Assembly: GCA_949927415.1 (NCBI GenBank)
Contig: CATLFB010000004.1
Location: forward strand, 1-64,000
Direction of reading: 5' to 3'
Source of the DNA: an uncultured Candidatus Melainabacteria bacterium
GTDB lineage: Bacteria > Cyanobacteriota > Vampirovibrionia > Gastranaerophilales > Gastranaerophilaceae
DNA length: 64,000 nt
Position numbers and translations under genes: made by a program. The notes beneath the pieces were generated by a model. That model was not told the origin of the DNA. It did no database searches and saw only the letters and a program-made list of their open reading frames with translations. Positions 27,183-36,363 of this stretch are shown here, in pieces. The first letter of the stretch is position 1; the number at the start of each line of letters is the position of its first letter.

Positions 27183-29207
27183 GTGAAGTTAAAGTTTAAA
27201 AATCAAGAATTTCAAACAGAAGCAGTCAATGCCGTAGCAGATTTATTCACAGGTCAGGAAAAGTCAAATATGACTTTTTCGATTGACGATAACGGCGGTC
27301 AAATAAAATTATTGCAGAATGATTTCGGTTTTGGCAACAAACTTGAAATAAATAACGATACTTTGCTTGCAAATATGCACTCAATTCAAAGACGTAATAA
27401 ACTTCCGCTATCTCGAGATTATGACAGCCGCCAGTTTTCTATTGAAATGGAAACCGGAACTGGTAAAACGTACGTTTACACAAAAACAATTCTTGAACTA
27501 AACCAACGCTACGGCTTTTCAAAATTTATTATAGTTGTGCCATCTGTTGCAATCAGAGAGGGTGTTTTCAAATCTTTACAGGTAACAGAAGAACATTTTA
27601 AAAACCTATACGATGGAATTCCATACAGATATTTTATTTATAACTCATCAAAACTTTCAGATGTCCGCCGATTTGCAACATCAAGCAATATTGAAATAAT
27701 GATTATAAATATTGATGCGTTCAAAAAAGCTGAAAATATCATCAATCAGGAACAGGACAAACTCAACGGCGAAACCGCTATGAGATACATTCAGGATACA
27801 AATCCGGTTGGAGTTTTGCAGCTTAGTGCTTTGATGGATTTGACTTACGAGGAAAAAGTCGAAATTGAACACCAGATGGATGAAGCCTCTGCCTTTGATG
27901 TCTATGAGGCACTTGTAGCAAATGACGTCATAGATGAGAGAGGAGTTTTAAGAGTTGAGAGTGAAATTGATAACTTTGAGCTGCCTAAAATCGAAGAGCC
28001 GCTTAAACAAGAAATTAAAAAAATTCTTAAACAGCAAGAACCTGTAACTTTTGAAAAACTCAAAGATGTTAAATGTGTTGAAACCCGTATCGAAGAAAAA
28101 ACTTTCTCTCATGAACAAGCTTCTGAGATTATGGAAGAACTCAAAGAAATGAAAGTAATCTCAAAAGAAGGTAAAATAAAAGACACAATGAAAGCACAGC
28201 TTAAAGCCGGTAAACTTGATTTAAGTGAACGTTACACAAAAGCCGCACAACGTGCAATTATGCAGGCATTAGAAAAAGCCGACAACCGCCCTGTTATTCG
28301 TGATGCCAATAAAGAAGTTACTGTAAGACTTAAAAAACAGGCAATTTTATCCCCCGAATTTAAAGAATTGTGGGATAAAATTAAACAAAAAACTACATAC
28401 AGAGTAAATATTGACACTGACACTCTGATAAAGAACTGTGTAAAAGAATTACGTGAAATGCCGCCGATTCCAAAGGCTAAACTATTAACTTCAACTGCTG
28501 AAATTGAAATTGAAAATGCAGGAGTTTACTCAACAGAAAAGCACACGCAAACTACAGATTTAGAAAATACTTATAGTTATGTGCCAGATATTTTGCGTTT
28601 GATAGCTTCTGAAACTTTATTAAAGCATTCAACTATTATTCAGATTTTAAAACAAAGCGGGCGTGAACAGGATTTTATGAATAACCCGCAGTTATTCTAT
28701 GAAAAAGCACTAGAAATTATTTTGAGAAATCGTCACAGCTTGGCGATTGACGGGATAAAATATATTAAACTTGCAGGTGAAGAATATTATGTTCAGGAAA
28801 TTTTTGACAGCGAAGAACTTCTTGCAAATCTTGACCGAAATGCTGTTCAGGTTGAACATAGTGTTTACGATTACCTGATTTATGACAGTGGTGTTGAAAG
28901 CCGATTTGCAAAATCTCTTGATGAAGATCCGGATGTGAAAATGTTTTTCAAAATTCCGCCAAGATTTAAAATCGAAACTCCAATAGGGAGTTATAATCCT
29001 GATTGGGCTGTGTTCTTAGAAAAAGATGGGGAACAAAAACTTTATTTTGTACTTGAAACAAAAGGAACAACAAGCCTGTTTGATTTAAGAAACTCAGAAA
29101 AATTAAAAATACATTGTGGTAAGCAACATTTTGCAGCTTTAGAAGATGGAATTGAATTTTCAGAAGAACCAGTAAAAGACTGGAAAGAGTTTAAAGTTAA
29201 TATTTAA
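27183..29207 (+). CDS. Type III restriction Res subunit with helicase core deleted
   Basis: 674 residues from GTG preceded by AAGGAG. Res subunits are normally about 1000 residues and cut DNA with a Mod methyltransferase. Walker A (TGTGKT, 91-96) and the first RecA strands are intact. At residue ~208/209 (base ~27806) the sequence jumps from RYIQDTNP to VGVLQLSAL, skipping the DEAD-like box and later motor motifs. The C-terminal nuclease PD ... ETK (~600-625) is kept. No Mod gene is present. The reading frame is preserved across the deletion. ATP-driven cleavage should be lost. Confidence 0.8.
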   Translation: MKLKFKNQEFQTEAVNAVADLFTGQEKSNMTFSIDDNGGQIKLLQNDFGFGNKLEINNDTLLANMHSIQRRNKLPLSRDYDSRQFSIEMETGTGKTYVYTKTILELNQRYGFSKFIIVVPSVAIREGVFKSLQVTEEHFKNLYDGIPYRYFIYNSSKLSDVRRFATSSNIEIMIINIDAFKKAENIINQEQDKLNGETAMRYIQDTNPVGVLQLSALMDLTYEEKVEIEHQMDEASAFDVYEALVANDVIDERGVLRVESEIDNFELPKIEEPLKQEIKKILKQQEPVTFEKLKDVKCVETRIEEKTFSHEQASEIMEELKEMKVISKEGKIKDTMKAQLKAGKLDLSERYTKAAQRAIMQALEKADNRPVIRDANKEVTVRLKKQAILSPEFKELWDKIKQKTTYRVNIDTDTLIKNCVKELREMPPIPKAKLLTSTAEIEIENAGVYSTEKHTQTTDLENTYSYVPDILRLIASETLLKHSTIIQILKQSGREQDFMNNPQLFYEKALEIILRNRHSLAIDGIKYIKLAGEEYYVQEIFDSEELLANLDRNAVQVEHSVYDYLIYDSGVESRFAKSLDEDPDVKMFFKIPPRFKIETPIGSYNPDWAVFLEKDGEQKLYFVLETKGTTSLFDLRNSEKLKIHCGKQHFAALEDGIEFSEEPVKDWKEFKVNI

Positions 29208-29309
29208 ACACCATTTACGAACGTGAACTTTTGTAAATAATTGGACATTATTTTTAATAATAATGGCAAATTTATTCTTTATGAGGTTTAATCTAAAAAA
29301 GAGGAAATT

Positions 29310-29567
29310 ATGAAGATTAATCCAGTATATTACCAAGCATACAATTATAGTGTAACACAAAATCAACAACAAAAGTTAAATAATCTTAATTCTAATTATG
29401 CATATAAATATATTCAAAAGGATGCCTTTATGTTTACTGGTTCAGCTAATATGTGGGACAAGGTTAAAGACATAGGTAAAAAGGCTGTAGACCAAACAAA
29501 AAAATCATTTTCTGATTTTTCCTCTCTTTTTCAAAATAAAAATATAGAACTCTCCCGAGAGGAATAA
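29310..29567 (+). CDS. N-terminal fragment of a broken AAA-ATPase gene
   Basis: 85 residues, ending at TAA 29565-29567. It carries FMFTG, the x-F-x-G box. In the same frame the sequence after the stop stays coding-like (TFINSYFKKEAEIKAEYAKK) to 29627, where seven A precede a -1 shift into the ATPase frame. AGGAAATT precedes the ATG. It is best read as the original start of the ATPase gene, now ending early. Confidence 0.55.
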   Translation: MKINPVYYQAYNYSVTQNQQQKLNNLNSNYAYKYIQKDAFMFTGSANMWDKVKDIGKKAVDQTKKSFSDFSSLFQNKNIELSREE

Positions 29568-29815
29568 ACATTTATTAATAGTTATTTCAAGAAAGAGGCA
29601 GAAATTAAAGCTGAATATGCAAAAAAATAGCAGCGGTAAAAGATGGTTTTTGGGATCAATGGACAAATGGCTCTGAAAAAGAACGAGAAAAGTTACGTAA
29701 AGAAAAAAAGCAAGCATTAAAAGTTGCATATGCATATCAAGATTTATTTGAACAGAGAGAACAGGAAGCAATTGATAACAAAAAGAAATTTGCGGAACTT
29801 GCAAAACAACTAAAT
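29568..29815 (+). pseudogene. Untranslated middle of the broken AAA-ATPase gene
   Basis: Coding-like charged helix (DGFWDQWTNGSEKEREK ... FAELAKQLN) continues without a start codon from about 29615 into the 29816 frame. A stop at 29565 and a one-base loss in the A-run at 29621-29627 separate it from its original N-terminus. Confidence 0.6.
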
Positions 29816-30775
29816 ATGAGTAAAGAAATTTTGGCGGCATTTGAAAGTTCTCAATTATCAAGCCAGCGAAGACTTGACATTATTAATAGAAGGAAAGAAC
29901 TCTTAGATAAAAAGGGATTTAGCCAAATTGCCGGTTATATCGATGAGAGAAATAAGCTTCAAGAAAATTTCCTTGATTTAATTGATGATGAAAAAGCAGG
30001 AAAATATTTAACGCAATCAATTCCAAATGCAATATTGTTTTATGGACCTACCGGTTGCGGTAAAACAACTTTTGTAAAGGCTCTTGCAGAAGAAGCCGAT
30101 TGTAAATTCATAACTATTCAGTGTAGAGGTTCACAAAAAGAAAAAGAACAACAACTTCATAATACTCTTATGGGATATACTGATACTGATGATTTTGATG
30201 AAGAAATTGATGTCCCTGGATTGCTTGATAAAGCACAAAAGAACTTTTTAAAAACACGTAAAAGAACCATTATCCTGATTGATGAATTTGATAGATTTTT
30301 TGGAAAAGATGTTACAAATAAGTTTATAAGAGAAATGAAAGGGATTTTAGAAAGTTGTTCTGAGGATAACCATGTAACATTTTTCCTTACAACAAATAAA
30401 CCGCAAAAAATTCCTTATGAATTAAGAAATTCACATAGAATTGAACCCTCTTACCCTCTTGATCCCCCAAATAAAACTAATACTGTTGCAGTAATTGAAC
30501 ATTATCTTCAAGGGTGCGATACACAGGATTTGGATTACAATACTATTTTGAATGAATTATTCAAATACGTACCTGATGAGATTTACAGTAATACACATTT
30601 AAAGGCGATTTGTGAACTTGCAGCAGATGTTGTAAAACCTGATGACAGCCCGCTAACAACAGATATGTTCCTTCAAGCTATAGAACAATATAACAATTCA
30701 AATACTGACCATAATCTTTTAAGAATAACAAAAGAATATCTAAAACAGTATGAAAACGATAAAGCAAATTTATAA
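29816..30775 (+). CDS. AAA-family ATPase (N-terminally truncated by frameshift)
   Basis: 319 residues. Walker A GPTGCGKT (near 80), Walker B ILIDEFDRF (near 155) and sensor-1 FFLTTNK (near 190) define an AAA domain of about 65-250, followed by a C-terminal helical lid. The ATG at 29816 lacks a good ribosome site and coding potential continues upstream, so the full protein would start at 29310 (about 489 residues). AAA proteins of this style unfold or remodel partners; the partner is unknown. The ATP site is complete. Confidence 0.75.
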   Translation: MSKEILAAFESSQLSSQRRLDIINRRKELLDKKGFSQIAGYIDERNKLQENFLDLIDDEKAGKYLTQSIPNAILFYGPTGCGKTTFVKALAEEADCKFITIQCRGSQKEKEQQLHNTLMGYTDTDDFDEEIDVPGLLDKAQKNFLKTRKRTIILIDEFDRFFGKDVTNKFIREMKGILESCSEDNHVTFFLTTNKPQKIPYELRNSHRIEPSYPLDPPNKTNTVAVIEHYLQGCDTQDLDYNTILNELFKYVPDEIYSNTHLKAICELAADVVKPDDSPLTTDMFLQAIEQYNNSNTDHNLLRITKEYLKQYENDKANL

Positions 30776-30787
30776 AGGAATTTTATT

Positions 30788-31582
30788 ATGAAAACTTCTG
30801 GAATTACAACTTTTAACAGCAATATAGATGTAGATGTAACAAGAAACAAAAAAAGAAAAATATTAGAGTCTACAGCAATCTTAGCAGGCTCAACTGCGTT
30901 TATTCCTGCAAGTTTTTTAATTGCTGACAATTTTAGCAATAATAAAAAGAGTTATCTAAAATCAGTTAAAAATGAAAAAGATATATTTACGAAAACGGTT
31001 CAAAAAAATACTGATGTTGGTGTGGGGCTATTAAAAAAAATTGGAAAACCCATAGATGACACTGTAATAAAAGCCATTAGAGATCAAGTTGAAATAACAG
31101 AAAAATCTAAATTAGAAGAAAAATTAGCTCTTTTAAATAAACTTCGTAAATCACATGTTAATAAAGGTTTAACAATTTCTGCAGGAGTAGGATTAAGTCT
31201 TGGTGCTGCTATTCTTGGAATAAAAAATGTTTATGAAAAACAAAAAAAGCAATCAGTGGAAGTAAATTCAACTACTCAAACTTATAATAATAAAATAACA
31301 TCAAATAATAGTCTGTCATTTGGAAATACAAAAAAACAAATTTCTTTTACCGGAATTATTGATAAAATTGCGAATGAATTAACTCCTCAACAATTAAAAA
31401 ATTGGCAAGATTACGTAAATGGAGTATTCCCAACCTTAGAGGAAACTAAATGGGCACGTAAAATTGCCGACTTTAGATTAAAAGATTGGCCTAAAGGTAT
31501 TATAAATTCTTATATTGCCAAATATCTTAAGCCTTCCACTGATAGAGAATATCACACATATTTACTGAAACAAGATTTATAG
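30788..31582 (+). CDS. Membrane-associated x-F-x-G-box protein
   Basis: 264 residues. Two hydrophobic segments (about 28-46 and 127-145) flank a charged coiled-coil-like region; ISFTG appears near residue 185. AAAGGAATTTT precedes the ATG. It follows the ATPase by 12 bases, suggesting a shared transcript and a membrane partner for it. AT-rich and not recognised beyond the shared box. Confidence 0.65.
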   Translation: MKTSGITTFNSNIDVDVTRNKKRKILESTAILAGSTAFIPASFLIADNFSNNKKSYLKSVKNEKDIFTKTVQKNTDVGVGLLKKIGKPIDDTVIKAIRDQVEITEKSKLEEKLALLNKLRKSHVNKGLTISAGVGLSLGAAILGIKNVYEKQKKQSVEVNSTTQTYNNKITSNNSLSFGNTKKQISFTGIIDKIANELTPQQLKNWQDYVNGVFPTLEETKWARKIADFRLKDWPKGIINSYIAKYLKPSTDREYHTYLLKQDL

Positions 31583-31597
31583 TATAATCAAGCTATC

Positions 31598-32239
31598 ATG
31601 AATGACAAATATAATGAACAAAAAACAAATAATAGACAACTAGTTGATATTATTATGAATGACTGTCTTAATAATAGTTTTGGAACTGAAGATATATATA
31701 CAGATATTAAATATAAAAATAAAAAAAAGAATATTGATTATAAGAATTTAAAAGAATTATATATAGTTTATGAAGTTATAGATTGCGATCCGGTAATAAT
31801 TAAATGTCCTGTTGAGCAATCAACATTACGATCAGTAACAATAAATGTAAAAAATAGATATAAAGACTATTCTACAATAACAGAAAGTGGCCGCTGCGCT
31901 TATATTATAGAAAACTTTTATAGAAGAATTACTATAAAAAAAGAGGATTTAAATACCAATTTCGGTTATAAAGCTTCTACATCATATTCTGGAGCGTTAG
32001 CATATTTATTGCTTACTTATAAAGAACAGATTTTATTAAAATTGAGAGAGGCTAACAATATTGAATTATATGAAAGATATGTAATCGCTTCATCAATAGA
32101 TTTAGTTTATGGTTTAGAATATATTGCCAAGTATTTAAAAATGGATTATTTATTTAAATTAGAGGACGATACAATAATACCATTCAACGTAGATAATATA
32201 TTACATTTTAGTAAAGCTTCAGAAAAATTTTCTGATTAA
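31598..32239 (+). CDS. Unknown AT-rich accessory protein
   Basis: 213 residues, very rich in Asn, Lys, Ile and Tyr, with no signal peptide, membrane segment or catalytic motif that I can see. Codon use is more AT-biased than in the core genes around it. TATAAT lies at 31581-31586, just before the start, so its own transcript may be nearly leaderless. It ends the accessory island. Confidence 0.6.
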   Translation: MNDKYNEQKTNNRQLVDIIMNDCLNNSFGTEDIYTDIKYKNKKKNIDYKNLKELYIVYEVIDCDPVIIKCPVEQSTLRSVTINVKNRYKDYSTITESGRCAYIIENFYRRITIKKEDLNTNFGYKASTSYSGALAYLLLTYKEQILLKLREANNIELYERYVIASSIDLVYGLEYIAKYLKMDYLFKLEDDTIIPFNVDNILHFSKASEKFSD

Positions 32240-32652
32240 AACGTCAAAACACCTAATCCGACGTTTGCATTGCTTTCGTATCAATTAAAAGAATATTTTC
32301 CTCAAAAATTGATGAAAAATTTTCCGACCTTAAAAAAATTTACCGACCTTTTTTGAAAACGGACTTGCCCAAAAAAATCAATCTGTCTGTTAAAAATCAA
32401 ACTAGGTGTAATACACCGCTATTATTGGGTTTTAATGGTAAAATCAAACTGTCTATTTTTTCCAAAAAAAGTCCGTTTTCGTCCAGTTTGATTTTTCGCA
32501 AATCACAAAACTTCCGACGACTAAAATCTAGTAAAATCAAGGGTTTACGCCTTAAAAATCAAACTGTCTGTTATAATCAAACTGGACGTTTAAATACAGC
32601 CTCAGCTCGCTCCCGCTGAACCCTAAAATAGTATTAAAACCATCCATCACAA
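32240..32652. repeat. Non-coding region with dispersed AATCAAACTGTCTGTT-type repeats
   Basis: Related words occur at 32376-32391, 32395-32406, 32442-32457 and 32557-32572. A 14-base inverted pair, CGTCCAGTTTGATT (32480-32493) and AATCAAACTGGACG (32575-32588), brackets the last unit. No gene is seen. Spacing is irregular, so it is not a CRISPR array; it could be transposon or phage-end debris. Confidence 0.55.
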
Positions 32653-32693
32653 AATTAAAGTCCGCCAACCACAAGGGTCGTCGGACTTTAATT
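32653..32693 (-). terminator. Terminator hairpin after tRNA-Ser
   Basis: AATTAAAGTCCG and CGGACTTTAATT form a perfect 12-base stem right after the tRNA 3' end on the minus strand, followed by a T-rich run. Confidence 0.8.
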
Positions 32694-32783
32694 CGGAGTA
32701 ATAGGGATTTGAACCCTAGATGCAGGTTAGACCCACATAACACCTTAGCAGGGTGCCGCCTTCAGCCACTCGGCCATTACTCC
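32694..32783 (-). tRNA. tRNA-Ser (anticodon GCT)
   Basis: 90 nt on the minus strand including discriminator G. The acceptor GGAGTAA pairs with TTACTCC. The anticodon loop CTGCTAA in a CACC/GGTG stem gives GCT. A long variable arm and GGTTCAAATCC T-loop are present. CCA is not encoded. It marks the end of the AT-rich accessory island. Confidence 0.95.
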
Positions 32784-32955
32784 ATTTGTATTTTATTTTC
32801 ATTTCTCATGAAAACTATTATCTCTTACTAAAGTCTGTTTTAACTTTATATCTTCATGCGATATTTTTATATTATCACAAATATTTTTTTTCGTAAATAT
32901 TTTATTTTAATTTTTGCCTAAATATGAAAATTTTATAGATTTAAAGTCTGACGTC

Positions 32956-33165
32956 TTAGATTAAATTATTATCGCAAGAGCTTTTCAATTCCCTTATGTG
33001 TAAAGCCTTCAATGCCAATTTCTGATTTTTTACAACATTTGAATCATTATAACGGAGATTAAACATGGATAACGTATCTCCAAGCTTTTTCATTAAACTT
33101 GACCAGGTTTTATAAAACGGTTTGTTATTTGAGACTATTTCTCCGGATTTATTGTCTATTACAAA
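32956..33165 (-). pseudogene. Detached C-terminal part of the small gene at 33183-33437
   Basis: On the minus strand, a 69-residue open frame (FVIDNKSGEIVS ... SCDNNLI) reaches TAA at 32956-32958 but has no start. It directly follows the stop of the 84-residue gene in another frame. A single shifted protein of about 155 residues is the simplest reading. Confidence 0.5.
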
Positions 33166-33182
33166 CTATATTTTCCCTAATT

Positions 33183-33437
33183 TTATATTGATTGTTTAAC
33201 CATTTGATCTTCTGAGCGTGAAGCTTTTATAAAAAGTCGGTCATCGATTAACTCGGCTTTATCTTTTATGTTTAAACCGATCAAAAAGTTGGAACGAAAT
33301 GTGAATTCTGTTGCTTCATATTTTGCCTCGGAATTCATTTTTGTGAGAATCGACTTTAAATAGTCGTGCATTTGAGGAGTCAGAACCCTTTTACGTCCTT
33401 CAAAACCTCTGTTGTACGGCTGAATTGTTAAATCCAT
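33183..33437 (-). CDS. Small unknown protein, probably truncated
   Basis: 84 residues with AAGGAGTG before the ATG, so translation start is secure. Basic N-terminal half (GRKRVLTPQMHDYL) and an acidic later stretch. Coding-like sequence continues beyond the stop in a different frame (32956-33165), so the present protein is likely a truncated form. Not recognised. Confidence 0.6.
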   Translation of the reverse strand: MDLTIQPYNRGFEGRKRVLTPQMHDYLKSILTKMNSEAKYEATEFTFRSNFLIGLNIKDKAELIDDRLFIKASRSEDQMVKQSI

Positions 33438-33568
33438 TTTACACTCCTTATTTTATTTAATAATATCATAAACATTTACAGTACAAATTCTACACCTTTA
33501 TCAGTATTGACCGATTGGCGTTATTAGTCTAAAATTTTGGTAATAAGATTTAAGAAAGGCTTTAATAA

Positions 33569-34084
33569 ATGATTGAAATGAAAGTTATGGGCATTGCCCT
33601 AGATACGCGCACAGGCTCGCCAATTGTGGTTTTGCATGACAAAGAAAACAGAAAAGCTCTTCCTATTTGGATAGGTTCAGCCGAAGCCAGTGCGATTATC
33701 AGAAAAATAGAAAACCTTACGGTTTCAAGACCGATGACACATGATTTAGTGGTTAACCTTATTGAAAAAACAGGTTATAAACTTGAAAAAATAGAAATCA
33801 ATGACGTTGAAAAAGAAACTTATTATGCAACACTTTTCTTGCGAGACAGTGACGGCAACATAAAAGAGCTGGACAGCCGCCCATCAGACGCGATTGCAGT
33901 TGCTATCAGAGTTGATGCGCCAATTTTTGTGACTGCAAACGTTATTTCAAACGGTTCTGTTTCAACTGACAGCGCAAAAGATGAAGCTGAGGCTCAGGAA
34001 TTTAAAAAATTCGTACAAAGCCTTAAACCATCTGACTTTGAAAAATTAATGAAAGACAACGACCATCACGAAAGCGATCAGTAA
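33569..34084 (+). CDS. Bifunctional nuclease family protein (DUF151)
   Basis: 171 residues. The conserved DUF151 core covers about 1-125: MKVMGIALD, PIVVLHDKE, ALPIWIGSAEA, the DLV ... L motif and DSRPSDAIAVA. Plant and bacterial relatives have been described as combined RNase/DNase enzymes. The last 40 residues are an acidic tail. GAAAGG precedes the ATG and TTGACC ... TCTAAAAT is a likely promoter. The family is common in cyanobacteria and their non-photosynthetic relatives. Confidence 0.9.
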   Translation: MIEMKVMGIALDTRTGSPIVVLHDKENRKALPIWIGSAEASAIIRKIENLTVSRPMTHDLVVNLIEKTGYKLEKIEINDVEKETYYATLFLRDSDGNIKELDSRPSDAIAVAIRVDAPIFVTANVISNGSVSTDSAKDEAEAQEFKKFVQSLKPSDFEKLMKDNDHHESDQ

Positions 34085-34110
34085 TTGACTTTTGTCATAC
34101 AAAAATTATG

Positions 34111-34139
34111 AAAGCCCGATTAAACAGTCGGGCTTTTTT
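34111..34139. terminator. Bidirectional Rho-independent terminator
   Basis: AAAGCCCGA, loop TTAAACAG, TCGGGCTTTTTTT between DUF151 and the convergent metalloprotease fragment. Confidence 0.85.
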
Positions 34140-34816
34140 TATTTTTCTCTTAAAGCTCTGTTTTGCTCCATAAGTTCTTTTATTCTGGCAAATGATTCCG
34201 GAAAATATTTGGCTATTACGTATGCTGATTTACAATCTCCGATATTCAGTAAACTGTAACTTTCTGCGAAAAATTCGTTTAAGCTTGTAAGTGCGTATTT
34301 ACTGTTGGAATTCACATTCGGAGGATTTTTTTTGTAATTTTCATACTCTTTTGCAAAGGTCTCTTTTAAAGTTTCATCGCCAATGGAAACCGGATGAATT
34401 GTGCCTTGAGATTCAAGAAGTTCATTCACTGTGCGCGGTTTATCTACACCTATCGTCGCAAAAGGATCTTCGAGATATTTTTTTATTGCTTTTACAGCAT
34501 TCTCTTTGTCGTCTATATCATCACACATATGCCCGCATTCATGCGCAAGGAGTTTAACTGCACGCTCGCCGATTGTTGAATTCGGATCCAGTTGAATCTG
34601 TCCGCGCCTGTAGAATCCGTTTGTGCCGCTGTCATCCGCAGCAACCTGATCATTTAATTTTAATGAAGTTCCGGTTTTTGCAATATCATACAAAACTGAT
34701 GCGCTGACTTTACTGAATGTATTTTTGACATAATTGGGCGGAAAGCCAGAGACATCAAGCGACAATTCTTCGCCGTTGTTTTTGGATATGTAAAGCTTGC
34801 CGCCGTTTATTTTCAC
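34139..34816 (-). CDS. ATLF-like zinc metalloprotease domain (C-terminal piece of a broken gene)
   Basis: 225 residues from a GTG start. H92-E93-C-G-H96 is the zinc-binding HExxH, and EFFAE (E181-E185) supplies the likely third ligand, the layout of anthrax-lethal-factor-like (ATLF) peptidases. GERAVKLLAHECGH and the YRRGQIQLDP strand fit too. Coding continues upstream in this frame (KINNDNYNVKING), so GTG is not the original start; one base too many in an A5 run near 34890 separates it from the preceding piece. The enzyme core is intact if it is expressed. Confidence 0.7.
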   Translation of the reverse strand: MKINGGKLYISKNNGEELSLDVSGFPPNYVKNTFSKVSASVLYDIAKTGTSLKLNDQVAADDSGTNGFYRRGQIQLDPNSTIGERAVKLLAHECGHMCDDIDDKENAVKAIKKYLEDPFATIGVDKPRTVNELLESQGTIHPVSIGDETLKETFAKEYENYKKNPPNVNSNSKYALTSLNEFFAESYSLLNIGDCKSAYVIAKYFPESFARIKELMEQNRALREK

Positions 34817-34817
34817 A

Positions 34818-36173
34818 TTATAATTGTCGTTGTTGATTTTTTCCAGAGAATGAATTTTCGCTATGTTGAATTCGTTGAATTTTTGGAAGCAAATCAGCTA
34901 TTTGAGATTTGTACGGGTCAAAATTCCTGATTTCTTTAAACTGTTCATAGCCTTTTTTGTAATTTTCAAGTATTGCGGTTTTTCTGTCCTGTCCGACACC
35001 GCCAACAGAGCCATGCGGCTGCAATTTCGAAAGCAGATTGGTAATTCCGGCCTTTAAATTTGCATCTTCAACTTTTTCGCCTGCATCAAAAACGTCAAGA
35101 ACAAGTTCATGACCTGTTGTTTGTTTGTATTTATCCGCAAGCGCATAGATATCATTCCCGCCGGCTAAAATGTCTGCATCTCCCAGAATTTCGCCTGCTG
35201 TTGAAAAATCGCCTTCCAGCGCAAGCCCCATAAACGCATCCTCAAATGACATTTTTGTTACTTGTTTTTGACCGTTTATCATCTTTTCGCTGATAACTTC
35301 GTTGTCGCGAACAGTGAGCGATGATATAAAATTACCGTCTTTATCGTAAACTTCGGATTTGTAAGTTGAATCGAATTCGCGTGCCTGATTATTGAACATT
35401 TTGTATTTAAAATTTCCATCTTTGTCGTATTCAACTTCGAAATCCTCGTTTGCATGAATGCCTTTTGATACTAAATATTTGTATCTTTCAAAGGCGTCGC
35501 CTTTAAGTTCCGGAGTTTCTTTGCCTGTTTCGTTTTTGATTTTAGGAACCAGTTTAAGCTTTCCATCCTCTACTTTCAGGTCAAAATCTTCTCCAAAGCG
35601 TGCTCCGCCATCAAGCATTGATTTCAAAGCTTCAACGGTTGAAGAGTCAACGGAGGTCTTTTTAGGAATATGAGTTAAGAAAACTTTATCATTTTTTACA
35701 AATCCACGCGGGCTATCTTCCGGCAGATTATTATTAATTATATCTATTCCGGAAAGCTGATTGTTTTCATCATACTTGAATGAAACCCGCGTTGAATCCG
35801 GTTGTTCAGCGTTAAAAATAATATCTTCCAGCTGCATGTTTTTCCATTCAGGATCATCTTCAGAATTTATATGCGACTGTCTGACGGCAACTCCGTCTTT
35901 TATGTGGGTTTTGTAACTTTTATCTTCCGGATTTTTGCCATATTCAAAGTGGGTTTCTTCGCCTGTTTCATGATTTATATATGAAGAGGAAGTTTCACCA
36001 TTTTCATCGAATCTGCGGACTTCTTCGCAGTCTTCATAACCGATTACTCCGGCATTTTTTTCACGACGCTCCAGAAGTTTTCCACTCATATCGCGAATCT
36101 CGGTAAAATCATCGACTGTCCGCTCAAGATATTTCCGTCCGTTTTTTTTCAACGACTTTAAACTCTTCTGCAA
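34818..36173 (-). CDS. Middle piece of the broken metalloprotease gene
   Basis: 451 residues. Repetitive Gly/Asp/Asn-rich beta turns with Y-D-K-D-G-N-F units (YDENNQLSGI, YDKDGNFKYK, YDKDGNFISS), resembling MORN/YD-like stalk repeats of exported toxins, then an Asp/Glu-rich helical stretch. Its first 13 residues are out of frame with the true upstream sequence: the natural join is EFKVVEKNGRKYLERTVDD, which needs one A fewer in the A8 run at 36142-36149. The ATG is thus an internal artefact. Confidence 0.6.
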   Translation of the reverse strand: MQKSLKSLKKNGRKYLERTVDDFTEIRDMSGKLLERREKNAGVIGYEDCEEVRRFDENGETSSSYINHETGEETHFEYGKNPEDKSYKTHIKDGVAVRQSHINSEDDPEWKNMQLEDIIFNAEQPDSTRVSFKYDENNQLSGIDIINNNLPEDSPRGFVKNDKVFLTHIPKKTSVDSSTVEALKSMLDGGARFGEDFDLKVEDGKLKLVPKIKNETGKETPELKGDAFERYKYLVSKGIHANEDFEVEYDKDGNFKYKMFNNQAREFDSTYKSEVYDKDGNFISSLTVRDNEVISEKMINGQKQVTKMSFEDAFMGLALEGDFSTAGEILGDADILAGGNDIYALADKYKQTTGHELVLDVFDAGEKVEDANLKAGITNLLSKLQPHGSVGGVGQDRKTAILENYKKGYEQFKEIRNFDPYKSQIADLLPKIQRIQHSENSFSGKNQQRQL

Positions 36174-36363
36174 ACCCCGGACCTCCTAATTTGTCAATTA
36201 ATTCTTTTGACATGCCGGTTTTTTGAACTGTCTCTTCGATTCTTTCAGCTTCAGCCTTATCGCCTTCGGCTGCAATAAATCCGAGGAATTTTTTAAAATC
36301 TTCCAATTCAACATCATCGCCAAAATACTTCTGTGCATGATCAAAATACTGCTGAAGTTCTCA
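36124..36363 (-). pseudogene. Second piece of the broken metalloprotease gene
   Basis: In the frame of the N-terminal piece, reading continues past TGA (36361-36363) as ELQQYFDHAQKYFGDDVELE ... EEFKVVEKK and stops at 36124, shortly after the A8 run. Helical and acidic. This shows that the TGA is a nonsense lesion inside a longer gene. Confidence 0.65.

Noticed and set aside
32376..32588. Possible CRISPR array
   Set aside because: Repeat spacing is irregular, units vary in length and sequence, one is inverted, and no cas gene is present.
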